Source: Stigmatella aurantiaca
GTDB taxonomy: Bacteria > Myxococcota > Myxococcia > Myxococcales > Myxococcaceae
Assembly (NCBI RefSeq): GCF_900109545.1
Contig: NZ_FOAP01000025.1
Coordinates: 1-64,000, forward strand
DNA length: 64,000 nucleotides
Direction of reading: 5' to 3'
Under the pieces are notes generated by a model. That model made no database searches. It was not told where the DNA came from and saw only the letters and a list, made by a program, of their open reading frames with translations. The translations under genes were made by a program, and so were the position numbers. Below are positions 26,861 through 34,862 of the stretch, one piece after another (position 1 is the first letter of the stretch; each line of letters starts with the position of its first letter).

Positions 26861-27418
26861 TTACGGCTTGAGCTTGTAGGTGGAGACGGTGGTCCAGGCC
26901 GTGAGGGACTCGGAGGCGGGGCGGGGCTCGACGCGCAGGTACTTCACCTTGACGATGCCGGGGCCGCTCTCCACCGAGCGCAGGAAGTCGGTCAGCTTGC
27001 GCAGGTCCACGTCCGTGAAGGTCAGCTCCATGCTGCTCTCGACGATCTTCCCATCCCCGATGCCCACCTCGCCCTTGGGCGTCATGTTGGGCACCTCGAG
27101 GCCGGAGGCGGTGGCCTTGTCGGAGATGTAGCTGAGCAGGCGCACGTCGCTGGCGGTGAGCTGCTGCTCCACCGACTTCCGGGCCTGCGTGGCCTCGTTG
27201 TAGCTGGCGGCCAGCTGCTGCACCTGCTGGAGCTTGGCCAGCTTGTCCTGGGTGCGGCGCCGGTAGCCCGAGGCGCTGGAGGAGAAGGACCACAGGGTGA
27301 TGAACAGGATGAAGGCCGTCACGGCGGCGCCGGCCACCGTGACGAGCCGGCGCTCGCGGGGGCTCAGCTGGTCGAACCGGGTGCGCGCGTCGGTGAGCAG
27401 TTGGCGAAGCTTGTCCAT
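26861..27418 (-). CDS. gspM: Type II secretion inner-membrane platform protein GspM
   Basis: 185 residues. Cytoplasmic N-terminus, one span (~27-45, LVTVAGAAVTAFILFITLW), then a coiled coil (QDKLAKLQQVQQLAASYNEA) and a periplasmic ferredoxin-like domain ending in FLRSVESGPGIVKVKYLRVE. This is the GspM layout; GspM pairs with GspL to form the assembly platform. Four bases separate it from gspL. Confidence 0.88.
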   Translation of the reverse strand: MDKLRQLLTDARTRFDQLSPRERRLVTVAGAAVTAFILFITLWSFSSSASGYRRRTQDKLAKLQQVQQLAASYNEATQARKSVEQQLTASDVRLLSYISDKATASGLEVPNMTPKGEVGIGDGKIVESSMELTFTDVDLRKLTDFLRSVESGPGIVKVKYLRVEPRPASESLTAWTTVSTYKLKP

Positions 27419-27422
27419 GACC

Positions 27423-29018
27423 TTAGCTCTCCACGACGGGCTGGTTGGGGCACTGCACCTGGATGTCCAGGCGGAAGGAGACCTTGGTGCCGTCGCGCGT
27501 CTTCTCCACCTTGCCCGGGTTGACTTCCTTGAAGCAGCGGTGGCCCTTGAGCGCGGTCGTCAGCGTGTCGATCTCCTTGGAGCTGTCCGTTTCGCCCTGG
27601 AGGATGATGCGCTCCAGGTCGATCTGGATGCGGTCCAGCTTCACCGGCACCTCGGCGGGGATGCGCTGGGTGACTTCCGCCAGCAGGTTGATGGCCGACT
27701 GCTGGGGCAGGGCCGCGGCGGGGCTCTCCACGCCGCGCAGCAGGTTGAGCGCGCGGTCGTAGTTCGTCTCGCACGTGCCGAGGATGCGCTGGGTGGTGGC
27801 GCACAGCAGCGCGTCCACCTGGGCCTCGCGCCGCGCGAGCACCGAGTTGCGCACCACGTTGCTGGCGATGAGCAGCAGCAGGATCGTCGCGGCGAAGGAG
27901 GCCAGCAGCCCCACCTTGTCCTTCACGTAGTCATAGTCGCCCTTGAAGGCGAACTCGCCACGCCGCAGGTTGAAGCGGGGCGCCTTGGCGCCAGAGGCCT
28001 GGCCGCGCAGCGCCAGCGAGTACGCCTGGGCCGCCTGGGGCTGGGCCTCGGCGGGCACCGCCGAGCTCGCCTCGTTGGGCAGGCTGAGCACCCGCGAGGG
28101 CATGTGCAGCTCCCGGCCGAGCTGCTCGGCGAGCCCCGGCATGCGCGCGGTGCCGCCGCACAGCACCACGGCGCCCACCTGGCGCCGGCTGCGCGCCGTG
28201 AAGGACTTGAAGGTGGGGCGCAGCTCCCGGAGGATCGGCTGGAGCCCCCGGAGGAAGGCCCCGGCGGCGCGCTCGGCGTCCGGCCCGTTCGCCGCGGCCA
28301 CGCTGGCCATCGCCCCGTGCACCTCTTTCCACTGGTGCGCCTCGGGCAGTGGCGTCTGGAACTCGGTGGCCAGCGCGCGGCTCAGGTCCTTGCCGCCCCC
28401 GGAGAAGGTGCGGGCGAACTCCAGCCCCACCCCCGGCCGGCCAATGGCCACCGTGGTGCGCTCGTGGCCAATGTCCACCACGGCCACCGCCTCCGCCGCG
28501 TCCAGCCCCTCGAAGGCCGTGGGGAGCTGGAGGAAGAGGTTCTGGTAGGTGATGCCCGGGTGGGTGACGATGCGCGGGGTGATGTTCAGCCCGGTGAGCG
28601 TCCCCAGCAGCGAGGACAGCTCCTCCTTGCGCACCACGCCCACCAGCACGTCGCTGGCCGTCTTGTTGTCCTTCTGGCCCGTCACCTGGTAGTCGAAGAC
28701 GACGTCCGACAAGTCGAAGGGCAGCTGGCTCTCCACCTCGAAGGGCAGGGCGGCCTCGATGCGCTTCGGGTCACCGAAGGGCAGGGTGAAGGTGTGCGTC
28801 ATCAGCGCGGGGCCGGGCAGGGCGACGATGACCTGGTCGGCCTGGAGCGCGGGGTTGGCCATCAGCTCCTGCAGGGCCGCCTTCAGCGTCTCGGTCCGGT
28901 CTCCCTCCGCGCGGCGCACCTCGGCGTAGGCCTTGGTGGCGTATCCCCTCATGTTCGACTCGAACAGCACGCCCTTCACGGCGTAGCTGCCGAGGTCCAG
29001 GCCGAGAATCCGGGCCAT
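27423..29018 (-). CDS. gspL: Type II secretion platform protein GspL (actin-like/PilM-type)
   Basis: 531 residues. The cytoplasmic part is actin-like, beginning ARILGLDLGSYAVKGVLFES with a PilM-like nucleotide-site signature, DIGHERTTVAIG (~195) and VVLCGGTARMPGLAEQLGRE (~300). A membrane span follows (~375-395, LLASFAATILLLLIASNVV), then a periplasmic GspL C-domain. It would connect the GspE ATPase to GspM. It is larger than Vibrio EpsL because the actin-like fold is complete. Three bases from gspK. Confidence 0.9.
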   Translation of the reverse strand: MARILGLDLGSYAVKGVLFESNMRGYATKAYAEVRRAEGDRTETLKAALQELMANPALQADQVIVALPGPALMTHTFTLPFGDPKRIEAALPFEVESQLPFDLSDVVFDYQVTGQKDNKTASDVLVGVVRKEELSSLLGTLTGLNITPRIVTHPGITYQNLFLQLPTAFEGLDAAEAVAVVDIGHERTTVAIGRPGVGLEFARTFSGGGKDLSRALATEFQTPLPEAHQWKEVHGAMASVAAANGPDAERAAGAFLRGLQPILRELRPTFKSFTARSRRQVGAVVLCGGTARMPGLAEQLGRELHMPSRVLSLPNEASSAVPAEAQPQAAQAYSLALRGQASGAKAPRFNLRRGEFAFKGDYDYVKDKVGLLASFAATILLLLIASNVVRNSVLARREAQVDALLCATTQRILGTCETNYDRALNLLRGVESPAAALPQQSAINLLAEVTQRIPAEVPVKLDRIQIDLERIILQGETDSSKEIDTLTTALKGHRCFKEVNPGKVEKTRDGTKVSFRLDIQVQCPNQPVVES

Positions 29019-29021
29019 TGT

Positions 29022-30356
29022 TTATTCCTCTCTCCAGTACAGGAGCCGGCCGAGCGTGTCGTCGAGCCGGACCACGGCGGTGAGCGTCTTCTGGACGCTG
29101 CCCGCCTCTCCCACGGATTTGATGGTGAAAGTCTGGCTCTTGTCACCCACGAGCCGGTTGTTGTTCGCCGCGTTGCGGTTCACCGAGGGGTTGACGCTCG
29201 GGTTGATGGGCACCCCGGCGGCGGCGACGATGTTGACGAAGTCCGCCACGGACATGCCCATGAAGCTGAACATGCGCGCGGTACGAATCTGGGTAATCAG
29301 CTCCTGGATGAACACCGGATCCTGCAGCCGCGGGTCTGGCTTCGTCTGATCCGCCACGGACAGGATGGCCATGTACATCATCATCGGATCATCCGTGTTG
29401 ATGTTGGGCCGGGAGTTGATGTCCGGGTAGACGGTGAGCCGGTCGCGGAACGCGGCCATGAAGCGGTCCGTCACCCCATGCACCCGGTAGAGCTCATCCA
29501 GGCTGTCGAAGCGGGCGTTCTTCGGCTCGTAGCGCGGCTCGAACCGGTCGTAGTGCATGCCCTCGTCGGCGAAGCCGGAGGCGAACGGGTTGACGGGGTC
29601 CACCAGGTTGAGGCCCGACTGTCCCTCGTCCTCGTCCACCCAGTCCTTGAGCGCGATGACGACGTCCTTGGGCGTGACGCGCACCTTGTTGGAGTCCTCC
29701 TTCTCGAAGAGGAACTCGAAGCGCTTGTCGCCAAACAGGTCCATCATGCGCGCCGCGGTGGGCAGCGCATCCGTGGCCAGCGACGAGAGCCGGTGCACGT
29801 TGAGCTTCTCCTCCTCGTCGCTGATGCTCGCGAGGAAGCAGCCCTCGAAGCCGCCGAAGGAGCGCCGGATGGGGGCCGCGGACAGCTCCGCGCCCTCGCC
29901 CTCGCCCTCGTCCTCGTCCATCTGGAAGTTCGAGTCCTGGGCGGGCGCGCCCTCCGCGGAGGTGTCGCTGTTCACCAGCCCCTTGAGCATGTGGCAGTCC
30001 ACACGCGCCAGCTTCCAGAGCTGGATGTTGAGCGAGGAGGCGCTCGGCGTGCCCGCGGCGGGCGCGGCGCCGCCCAGGGCCGCCTGCATCATCCCGCCGA
30101 GGTTCGGAATGGGCGTCTGGTCCACCTGCCGCTGGAAGCGCAGGAGGAGCCGGCCGAGCGCGATGCCGGAGCGCGCCATGTAGAAGGCCCGCACCTCGTC
30201 GCGCTGGTTGGCCGCCAGCTGCAGGTCCACCCGCGTGTTGTAGGCGAACTCGGTGGCCACCACCGTGAGCAGGGTGATGGAGACGACGGCGATGATGAGC
30301 GCCACGCCGCGCGTGCGCTGGGCCCTGGAGGCCTTCTGGGAGAAGTGTCCGCGCAT
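29022..30356 (-). CDS. gspK: Minor pseudopilin GspK
   Basis: 444 residues. The prepilin-type start QRTRG/VALIIAVVSITLL has no Glu at position 5, as expected for GspK. An inserted alpha-helical domain typical of GspK follows, with an extremely acidic stretch near residues 140-155. GspK caps the pseudopilus tip with GspI and GspJ. The start overlaps the gspJ stop by one base (TGATG). Confidence 0.9.
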   Translation of the reverse strand: MRGHFSQKASRAQRTRGVALIIAVVSITLLTVVATEFAYNTRVDLQLAANQRDEVRAFYMARSGIALGRLLLRFQRQVDQTPIPNLGGMMQAALGGAAPAAGTPSASSLNIQLWKLARVDCHMLKGLVNSDTSAEGAPAQDSNFQMDEDEGEGEGAELSAAPIRRSFGGFEGCFLASISDEEEKLNVHRLSSLATDALPTAARMMDLFGDKRFEFLFEKEDSNKVRVTPKDVVIALKDWVDEDEGQSGLNLVDPVNPFASGFADEGMHYDRFEPRYEPKNARFDSLDELYRVHGVTDRFMAAFRDRLTVYPDINSRPNINTDDPMMMYMAILSVADQTKPDPRLQDPVFIQELITQIRTARMFSFMGMSVADFVNIVAAAGVPINPSVNPSVNRNAANNNRLVGDKSQTFTIKSVGEAGSVQKTLTAVVRLDDTLGRLLYWREE

Positions 30357-31027
30357 CAGAACCTCGGCAGCTCCGTGTTCAACATGATCCGGGCCTGGGT
30401 GGTGTAACGCGCTTCCTTGCCGTTTTCGTCCAGGGCCGTCACGGTGATGCGCACCCGGGTGGGCAGGATGGACTTGCGCTCATTGCGGCGCGTGTCCCAC
30501 TCGTCCTCCCACTCCTTGCGCTCGGAGTCCCAGTAGGCGAACTCCACCTTCTTCACGCCCTCGAAGAGCACGTCCGTGGTGCCCCCGCGGTCCATCCGCT
30601 CGCCGATGTTGGGGTTTACCCGCCGCTTCAGGTCCTGCCGGCCCCGTGCCGTCTTCTCCGTGGAGTTCTCCACGAAGTACTCCACCACCGCCTGGTCGGA
30701 CTCCTTGGAGTCCGTGTAGAGGCGCTGGTGCGAGAAGGTGGTGAACAGCAGCCGGTCCTCCTCGCCCACGAAGTTGGTGGGCCGGTCGTTGGCGTCCCGG
30801 TAGCGCTTGGGATCATACCGGTCGCTGACGAACGCCGAGCCCACCTCGCGCGCCATGCGGTTGAGTGCGATGCGCACCATGCGGTAGCGCTCCGCCTCGC
30901 CCTCCACCAGCTCCTTGGCGCGGAAGCCCGTCTGGAAGGCCATGGACACGATGGTGCCGATGAGCGCGGTGATGGCCACCGCCACCATCACCTCCATCAG
31001 CGTGAAGCCCCGGAGCGCGCGCCTCAT
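30356..31027 (-). CDS. gspJ: Minor pseudopilin GspJ
   Basis: 223 residues. Prepilin motif RRALRG/FTLMEVMVAVAITAL with Glu5 is present, so the GspO peptidase (not encoded here) should process it. The body has the GspJ pattern MVRIALNRMAREVGSAFVSD and late VEFAYWDSERKEWEDEWDT. It forms the pseudopilus tip complex with GspI and GspK. Overlaps gspI by four bases. Confidence 0.9.
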   Translation of the reverse strand: MRRALRGFTLMEVMVAVAITALIGTIVSMAFQTGFRAKELVEGEAERYRMVRIALNRMAREVGSAFVSDRYDPKRYRDANDRPTNFVGEEDRLLFTTFSHQRLYTDSKESDQAVVEYFVENSTEKTARGRQDLKRRVNPNIGERMDRGGTTDVLFEGVKKVEFAYWDSERKEWEDEWDTRRNERKSILPTRVRITVTALDENGKEARYTTQARIMLNTELPRF

Positions 31028-31770
31028 CGGATGGCCCCCTGGTTCGGCAAGGAGGGATTGCCATTCGGGTTGAGTCCACCCGGATTGATGCCGCCCGGAT
31101 TGATGCCACCGGGGTTGGTGCCGCCCGGGTTGGTGCCCGTGGCGCTGCCGTTGCGGTCCGAGCCCGGCCCCAGCGACACCATGTGCGTCACCACGTCGAT
31201 GCTCTCCACCTGGTTGCCTTCCTTCCAGGTGACGGTGAGGTGCACCTCGCGCACGGCCTTGGTGAGCTGGTCCACCATCTGGGTGAACATGGGCTGCGCC
31301 ATGCCCATGGCCATGCCCGCCATGCCCCCGCCGGCCGGCGTCTGGCCACTGGGCAGGTTGGTGCCCTGGCCGTCCTTGCCCGAGGAGCCACCAAACATGG
31401 CGCCCAGGCCGCCCAGGTCTCCCATGTCACCGATGGGCAGGTTGAAGATGGCGCCGATGAGCTGGTCGGGCGAGACGCCGTCCGTCTTGGGCGCGATGAT
31501 CTTCGCGCGCCACTTGAAGCGGGGCCAGCCCTCCTCGGAGAAGTCGCCGGACTCCTCGTCATCGTCCACGGAGAAGCCGTCGTCGTAGAGCTGCTGCTCC
31601 AGGTCCGTCATCTTCGAGCGGGCCAGGAGCGAGGCCACCGTGAGGTGCTTGCTGTAGACGTGGTTGGAGACGGCGCCGGAGTTGAGATCGAAGATGGCCA
31701 TGAGCGCCAGGGCCAGGATGGCCAGCGCCACGACGGTCTCCAGCAGGGTGAAGCCGCGGGTGCGCTTCAT
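31024..31770 (-). CDS. gspI: Minor pseudopilin GspI with repeat tail
   Basis: 248 residues, about twice the usual GspI length. Prepilin motif MKRTRG/FTLLETVVALAIL with Glu5. The central part carries an inserted Gly/Met-rich segment (GGMAGMAMGMAQPMFTQ), then HLTVTWKEGNQVESIDVVTH, the usual last strands of GspI. A C-terminal tail follows with five [TIL]NPGG-like repeats. Start at ATG 31770, overlapping gspH by four bases. The insertion and tail should protrude from the tip complex. Confidence 0.88.
   Translation of the reverse strand: MKRTRGFTLLETVVALAILALALMAIFDLNSGAVSNHVYSKHLTVASLLARSKMTDLEQQLYDDGFSVDDDEESGDFSEEGWPRFKWRAKIIAPKTDGVSPDQLIGAIFNLPIGDMGDLGGLGAMFGGSSGKDGQGTNLPSGQTPAGGGMAGMAMGMAQPMFTQMVDQLTKAVREVHLTVTWKEGNQVESIDVVTHMVSLGPGSDRNGSATGTNPGGTNPGGINPGGINPGGLNPNGNPSLPNQGAIR
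31061..31135 (-). repeat. Five tandem 15-bp repeats encoding NPGG pentapeptides in gspI
   Basis: Five 15-bp units starting at 31061, 31076, 31091, 31106 and 31121 differ mainly at wobble and one residue position. They encode NPGG-T, NPGG-T, NPGG-I, NPGG-I and NPNG-L in order (gene orientation reads from the high coordinate). In-frame unit length means copy-number change would not disrupt the gene. Confidence 0.8.
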
Positions 31771-32462
31771 GACTTGGGCACCTCCAGCTCCTCGCCCGCC
31801 ACCATCACCTTGCCGGTGAGTGGCGAGAGGCTGAGCGTCCAGACGTTGTCCCCCTGGCGCACGTACACCTGGGCCTTCTCCGTGTAGCCCTGGGGGAAGA
31901 AGTAGAGGTAGGCCACGCCCTCGTCCACCGGCTCCTTCTGCTGGCGCGTCCACACCGAGAGGCTCACGCTGCTGGGCAGCTCCCGCGGCGCCAGCTCCTC
32001 GCTGGTGTAGCTGGAGAAGCGCGCCGCCTCCTCCACCCGGTTCTGCTCCTGCGCCATCAGCTCCTGGAGGCTCGGGGCCCCGCCGCTGTTGGAGGAGGTG
32101 AAGTTGCGCCGCTCGTCGGCGCCGTAGCGGGCCTCGTCCTCGCGCGAGCGGTTCTCCGTCTTGAGGGCCTCGTCCCGGTCGCGCGCCGTGGTGACGCCGC
32201 CCGCGGCGCACTCGGCGTGGTAGCGCACCACCTCCTCGCTCTTGGGGTTGGGCAGCTCGAACACCAACCGGCACGTCTTTCCCGACAGCGCGGCCGTGTC
32301 GTAGAGCGAGCGGATGATGCCCGCGAGCTCCGCCGCGGCCGCCTTGGCCTTGCTGCCGGTGATGGCGCCCACGCTCGTCACCACCGCGGAGAAGAGCACC
32401 GCGGCGATGAGCAGCGCGATGGCGATCTCGATGAGCGTCAGCCCGCGCTCTGCACGTCTCAT
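31767..32462 (-). CDS. gspH: Minor pseudopilin GspH
   Basis: 231 residues from ATG 32462. Prepilin motif RRAERG/LTLIEIAIALLIAAV with Glu5. The globular domain contains a charged insertion (RDRDEALKTENRSREDEARY) and the late strands VAYLYFFPQGYTEKAQVYV. GspH joins the pseudopilus shaft to the tip. Four-base overlaps with both neighbouring genes indicate coupled translation. Confidence 0.87.
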   Translation of the reverse strand: MRRAERGLTLIEIAIALLIAAVLFSAVVTSVGAITGSKAKAAAAELAGIIRSLYDTAALSGKTCRLVFELPNPKSEEVVRYHAECAAGGVTTARDRDEALKTENRSREDEARYGADERRNFTSSNSGGAPSLQELMAQEQNRVEEAARFSSYTSEELAPRELPSSVSLSVWTRQQKEPVDEGVAYLYFFPQGYTEKAQVYVRQGDNVWTLSLSPLTGKVMVAGEELEVPKS

Positions 32463-32893
32463 GGCCGCGTCTCCTCGAGCCCGCCGCTGGTGACATCCGC
32501 GGCGTCTCCCTCTCCCCCCGGTACCCCGTCCGAGCCATAGGAGATGATGCCGGCGCGCGCGTCGTTCATCCGGTACACGTACGGGTTGCCCCACGGGTCC
32601 ATGGGCGGGGTGTCCATCACCTTGGCCTGGATGAGCGGGGTGAAGCCCTCGGCCTCGGTGGGAAAGCGCCCCGTGGCGCGGTGGAAGGCCTGGAAGTAGC
32701 CCTCCAGGCGGCGAATCTGCGCCCGCGCCCGGCGCTGCTTCTGGCCCAGGGCGTCATCCTGCGTCAGGTACACCAGCCCGAAGGCCAGTGCCGTGCCGAG
32801 GAAGAAGACGATGGCGAGCGCGATCCGCCCTACCCGGGCCGGGTGGGCCGTGCTCACGGGGGGCTGGGGGGAGACGTGCTCGGCCATGGCCAT
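32459..32893 (-). CDS. GspG-like protein without prepilin cleavage site
   Basis: 144 residues (ATG 32893; a second ATG at 32887 fits the GGAGG slightly differently). One membrane span (~20-42, GRIALAIVFFLGTALAFGLVY) is followed by a GspG-type C-domain: LEGYFQAFHRATGRFPTEAE, DTPPMDPWGNPYVYR and ISYGSDGVPGGEGDAADV. The last motif matches the calcium-binding loop of major pseudopilins. The N-terminus has no G/F-T-L-x-E signal, so it cannot be processed and polymerised like a normal pseudopilin. It lies between gspG and gspH and may be a stationary membrane-bound partner of GspG. Confidence 0.75.
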   Translation of the reverse strand: MAMAEHVSPQPPVSTAHPARVGRIALAIVFFLGTALAFGLVYLTQDDALGQKQRRARAQIRRLEGYFQAFHRATGRFPTEAEGFTPLIQAKVMDTPPMDPWGNPYVYRMNDARAGIISYGSDGVPGGEGDAADVTSGGLEETRP

Positions 32894-32906
32894 GGGTCCT
32901 CCGTGC

Positions 32907-33326
32907 CTACTTGCCGGCCGGGTTCGCGTCGCGCGACGAGATGTCCGCGTCCTGGCCCTCGCCGCCCGCGGTGCCGTCGCCACCGTAGGAGATGATGACG
33001 GGCTTGCCGCCCTCGTTCAGGTACACGTACTCGTTGTTCCAGGGGTCCCTCGGGATGGCCTCCAGCGCCTGGATCTCCACGAGTCCCCGCAGGCCCGTGG
33101 CCGTGTCGGGGTAGTTGCCCTTCTTCGTGTAGTAGAGCTTGAGCGCGTTCTGGATGCTCTTGATGTCCAGCTCGGCGCGGTCCCGGCGGGCCTGGTTGAG
33201 CTGGGGGATGACCGCCACGCCCACCGCCGCGGCGATGAGGCCGAGGATGGTGATAACGACCATGATTTCGATCAGGGTCATGCCGCGGTTGCGGCGGCGG
33301 CGCTGCTGCTTCTTCGTCGTGTCCAT
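32907..33326 (-). CDS. gspG: Major pseudopilin GspG
   Basis: 139 residues from ATG 33326 (GAGG six bases upstream; ATG 33329 is adjacent and equally in frame). Prepilin motif RRRNRG/MTLIEIMVVITILGL with Glu5. Then the GspG body: IKSIQNALKLYYTKKGNYPD, IPRDPWNNEYVYLNEGGK and calcium loop YGGDGTAGGEGQDADI. It polymerises into the pseudopilus shaft that pushes substrates through the secretin. Confidence 0.95.
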   Translation of the reverse strand: MDTTKKQQRRRRNRGMTLIEIMVVITILGLIAAAVGVAVIPQLNQARRDRAELDIKSIQNALKLYYTKKGNYPDTATGLRGLVEIQALEAIPRDPWNNEYVYLNEGGKPVIISYGGDGTAGGEGQDADISSRDANPAGK

Positions 33327-33405
33327 CATGTCCCTCGATTGACTTTCTGGCAGACGCTGGCGGTCTGCCCATGCCTTTGTGTCAAAAGTCTCAACAGTGC
33401 CGCGC

Positions 33406-33552
33406 TCAGGGCTCGCCGCGGGGGGCGGCCGGAGCGCTGGCCTGCGAGTCCGAAGCGTACAGCGCGGCACCCACCCCCATCAGGGCCGCCGCCAGGGCCA
33501 GCAGGGCCGCCAGGGTGACGCCTTGGACCCACCTGTTGAGCGTGTCGTTCAT
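33406..33552 (-). CDS. 48-residue single-span membrane protein within the gsp operon
   Basis: Complete short gene, ATG 33552 to TGA 33406. AAGAGG begins immediately after the gspF stop codon and lies seven bases before the ATG. One membrane span (~10-33, QGVTLAALLALAAALMGVGA) and a small Ser/Ala/Pro-rich tail. No family recognised. Tight placement between gspF and gspG suggests an accessory of the assembly platform. A gap of 79 bases to gspG allows a separate ribosome site there. Confidence 0.68.
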   Translation of the reverse strand: MNDTLNRWVQGVTLAALLALAAALMGVGAALYASDSQASAPAAPRGEP

Positions 33553-33563
33553 TGCCGCGCCTC

Positions 33564-34820
33564 TTACCGGATGGCCGAGTTCACCTGCAGGATGGGCATC
33601 AGGATCGAGAAGGCGACGAATGCAATCACCGCGCCCATGAACACGATGAGGATGGGCTCGAGCAGCGAGGTGAGGGCGCCGATGCGCACGTCCACCTGTG
33701 TCTCGTAGCTGTCCGCCACCGAGAAGAGCATCTCCTCCAGCTGGCCGGAGCGCTCGCCGATGGCAACCATGTGGTAGACGAGCGGGGGGAACTCCCCGGA
33801 GCGCTTGAGCGGGTTGGCGATGCTCTCGCCCTCGCGGATGGCATCGCGCGCCTTCTCCACCACGTCCGAGAGCACCGAGTTGGTGATGACCGCCTTGACG
33901 ATGTCCATGGCGGCCAGCAGTGGCACGCCGCTCTTGAGCAGCGTGGCCAGCGTGCGCGCGAAGCGCGAGATGGCCAGCAGCCGCACGAGGCTGCCGAACA
34001 CGGGCGCCTTGAGTGCGAACCGGTCCCAGATGGGCTTGCCGCGCGGACTGCGCAGGAATGCCACCAGCCCGAAGATGCCCAGGCCCAGGGTGGGGAAGAT
34101 GAGGAACCACCAGTTCTGCAGGAAGTTGCTCACCGCGATGAGCACCCGCGTGGTGAAGGGCAGGGTGGCGTTCATCGTCTCGAAGATCTTCGTCACCTTC
34201 GGCACGACGATGGTCATCAGCAGCACGAGGATGCCGCCGCCCACCACCAGCATGATGGCGGGGTAGAGCATGGTGCCGACGATCTTCTGGCGCAGCTTGG
34301 CCTGGCCCTCGGTGAAGTCCGCCAGCCGCTGGAGCACCGTGTCCAGCGCGCCCGAGGCCTCGCCGGCGCGCACCATGTTCACGTAGAGCGAGCCGAACAC
34401 CTTCTGGTGCTGGCCCAGCGCGTCGGCGAGCGAGGAGCCCTCGTTCACCCGCTGCTTGATGTCGGACAGGATGCGCTTGAAGCGCTCCTTCTCCACCTGG
34501 TCCACCAGCGCGGTGAGCGACTCCACCAGGGTGACGCCCGCGCCCAGGAGCGTGGCGAGCTGGCGCGTGGTGATGGCGATGTCCTCGGTGGTGACACGGC
34601 CGCGCGCCACCTTGCGCAGGTCGATGTCACGCTCGGCGAGCGCGGCGCCCGCGCCCTTGCGCACCGCGCCCCGGCTGCCCTCGGCCTGGCCGAGCACGTC
34701 CGTGAGGAAGATGCCATCCTTGCGCAGCTGGCTGCGCAGGGTCTTGGGCGAGTCTGCCTCCAAGAGCCCCTTGATGGTTTTTCCCGCGCTGTTGAGACCT
34801 CTGTACTCGAAGACCGGCAT
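33564..34820 (-). CDS. gspF: Type II secretion inner-membrane protein GspF
   Basis: 418 residues, the usual length. Starts MPVFEYRGLNSAGKTIKGLL. Two repeats of the T2SSF domain are visible (ITTRQLATLLGAGVTLVESL near 85 and RFARTLATLLKSGVPLLAAM near 285), with three membrane spans. It is the polytopic core of the assembly platform and contacts GspE and GspL. Confidence 0.95.
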   Translation of the reverse strand: MPVFEYRGLNSAGKTIKGLLEADSPKTLRSQLRKDGIFLTDVLGQAEGSRGAVRKGAGAALAERDIDLRKVARGRVTTEDIAITTRQLATLLGAGVTLVESLTALVDQVEKERFKRILSDIKQRVNEGSSLADALGQHQKVFGSLYVNMVRAGEASGALDTVLQRLADFTEGQAKLRQKIVGTMLYPAIMLVVGGGILVLLMTIVVPKVTKIFETMNATLPFTTRVLIAVSNFLQNWWFLIFPTLGLGIFGLVAFLRSPRGKPIWDRFALKAPVFGSLVRLLAISRFARTLATLLKSGVPLLAAMDIVKAVITNSVLSDVVEKARDAIREGESIANPLKRSGEFPPLVYHMVAIGERSGQLEEMLFSVADSYETQVDVRIGALTSLLEPILIVFMGAVIAFVAFSILMPILQVNSAIR

Positions 34821-34862
34821 GTGTGGCTCACCCCCGGCCCCTTCCCGTAGGAGGGGAGGCGG

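Noticed and set aside
27297-30407. Plus-strand open frame of 1036 codons across gspM-gspK
   Set aside because: Mirror frame spanning three real gsp genes, with biased His/Gln/Arg/Val composition and no ribosome site.
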